DNA from: Microbacteriaceae bacterium
GTDB taxonomy: Bacteria > Actinomycetota > Actinomycetes > Actinomycetales > Microbacteriaceae
Length of the DNA: 6,011 nt
Reading direction: 5' to 3'
Assembly (NCBI GenBank): GCA_009925875.1
Contig: RFQD01000086.1
Location: 1-6,011, forward strand
A model generated the notes under the pieces. That model did no database searches. It was not told the DNA's origin and saw only the letters and a program-made list of their open reading frames with translations. Position numbers and translations under genes: made by a program. Shown here one piece after another: positions 5,551 through 6,011 of the stretch. Within the stretch, counting starts at the first letter, position 1. Each line of letters opens with the position of its first letter.

Positions 5551-5571
5551 TTCCTGCCTGGCGTGCAGGAA
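5551..5571 (-). promoter_or_regulatory. Hairpin in the likely 5' leader of the HNH gene
   Basis: TTCCTGC and GCAGGAA form a perfect 7-bp stem with a seven-base loop, ending six bases upstream of the HNH Shine-Dalgarno. The upstream arm, UUCCU in the transcript, could alternatively pair with AGGAG of the Shine-Dalgarno, so it might influence translation. It lacks a U-tract and is too short to be a good terminator for the upstream NlpC/P60 gene. TAGGTT (5597-5592) is a possible -10 just upstream. All of this is inference from base pairing. Confidence 0.3.
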
Positions 5572-5668
5572 CAACAGAAGTTCTTGGGATGAACCTACGC
5601 CTGAAAACCGGAGAGCGTCCGACACGGCGCGCCGAAGACCGGTGAAGAAATCGCGTCAAAAAGGGAAA

Positions 5669-6011
5669 CTAGTTGATTCCCACACGGAACACGATGTAAT
5701 AGCTCGACCAGATGGGGCGAATCTCGATGCTCTCGCCTTCGGTGGGCGAGTCGAGCATCATGCCCGGTCCTGCCCAGAAGCCGACGTGTCCGGGCATCCA
5801 CACCAAGTCGCCCGGCTGTGCATCCGCCTCGGCAATGGGGGTCCCCATGTTGAGCTGCGACGACGCCATGTGTGGAAGCTCAATGCCGAACTTGGAGTAA
5901 ATAAACAAAGTGAAGCCCGAGCAGTCAAAACCGGCGGGAGTCGTGCCGTAGGCCAGATACGGCGTGCCAATGTACTGGCGAGCATCCTCGAACACAGCGG
6001 CAAGACTGAAA
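5669..6011 (-). CDS. NlpC/P60 (C40) peptidoglycan endopeptidase, C-terminal part (cut by window edge)
   Basis: The frame is open across the right edge, so this is the 3' end of a longer gene and the true start lies outside; 113 residues and the stop are visible. The sequence is a complete NlpC/P60 catalytic core, reading from the first full codon: ARQYIGTPYLAYG (10-22), FDCSG with the nucleophile Cys30, PGDLVWMPGHVGFW (66-79) with His75. Such enzymes cut the peptide stems of peptidoglycan outside the membrane and often have an N-terminal signal peptide plus coiled coil, SH3 or LysM domains, none visible here. The position of the third, orienting residue, often His, appears to be Asp87 (MLDSP), within the range of polar residues seen in this variable site. 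The short GIN C-terminus leaves no further domain. 135 bases separate its stop from the HNH start, so co-transcription is uncertain. Confidence 0.88.
   Translation of the reverse strand, partial: FSLAAVFEDARQYIGTPYLAYGTTPAGFDCSGFTLFIYSKFGIELPHMASSQLNMGTPIAEADAQPGDLVWMPGHVGFWAGPGMMLDSPTEGESIEIRPIWSSYYIVFRVGIN

Noticed and set aside
5625..5634. 10-bp palindrome CGGCGCGCCG upstream of the HNH gene
   Set aside because: It has no loop and no U-tract, so is no terminator, and GC-rich palindromes of this length are expected by chance.
5534..5659. Extended N-terminus for the HNH protein (start at 5659)
   Set aside because: A strong Shine-Dalgarno and the family-typical MQTLVLNAGYEPL start lie at 5533; the extra 42 residues are Arg-rich and look like translated leader.

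Overview
The window looks like chromosomal DNA from a high-GC Gram-positive bacterium, most likely an actinobacterium and possibly from the Microbacteriaceae. The evidence is the moderately high GC, the dense gene packing, and a standalone HNH protein plus an NlpC/P60 hydrolase of the kinds common in that phylum. The genus cannot be told from this sequence. No RNA genes, insertion sequences, CRISPR arrays or phage genes are visible.

Layout. (1) Positions 1-1273: two divergent genes for ketopantoate-reductase-like NADP enzymes share a 149-base intergenic region. The left one is only a 65-base fragment at the window edge, and its visible N-terminus closely matches the complete right-hand one. 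(2) Positions 1323-1353: a perfect 13-bp hairpin sits between convergent genes and probably terminates both. (3) Positions 1372-4063, minus strand: a compact three-gene operon, in transcription order crotonase (enoyl-CoA hydratase/isomerase family), carboxymuconolactone decarboxylase (CMD)/AhpD-like protein, and M24 creatinase/aminopeptidase-fold hydrolase. The last two overlap by ATGA. (4) Positions 4064-4205: a divergent control region with an 11-bp sequence present twice as a perfect inverted pair 62 bp apart. These look like operators; one lies inside the proposed promoter of the operon and the other just ahead of the ABC gene. (5) Positions 4206-4997, plus strand: a lone ABC ATPase of the ModF/YlmA-like type. 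(6) Positions 5039-6011, minus strand: an HNH endonuclease and the C-terminal half of an NlpC/P60 peptidoglycan hydrolase.

How the genes may work together. The three-gene operon reads as a small catabolic unit: an amidase/lyase-type M24 enzyme, a CMD protein and a CoA-thioester enzyme, with reductase paralogues next door. Every one of its enzymes, and the complete reductase, departs from its family at an active-site position: the M24 protein has Cys for a metal-binding Asp, the crotonase has Ser for one catalytic Glu, the CMD protein lacks the second Cys of CxxC, and the reductase lacks two substrate-binding residues. The substrate is therefore probably not the textbook one for any of these families. 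The pathway is unknown; I name none. The operon with its paired operators is the most interesting part of the window.
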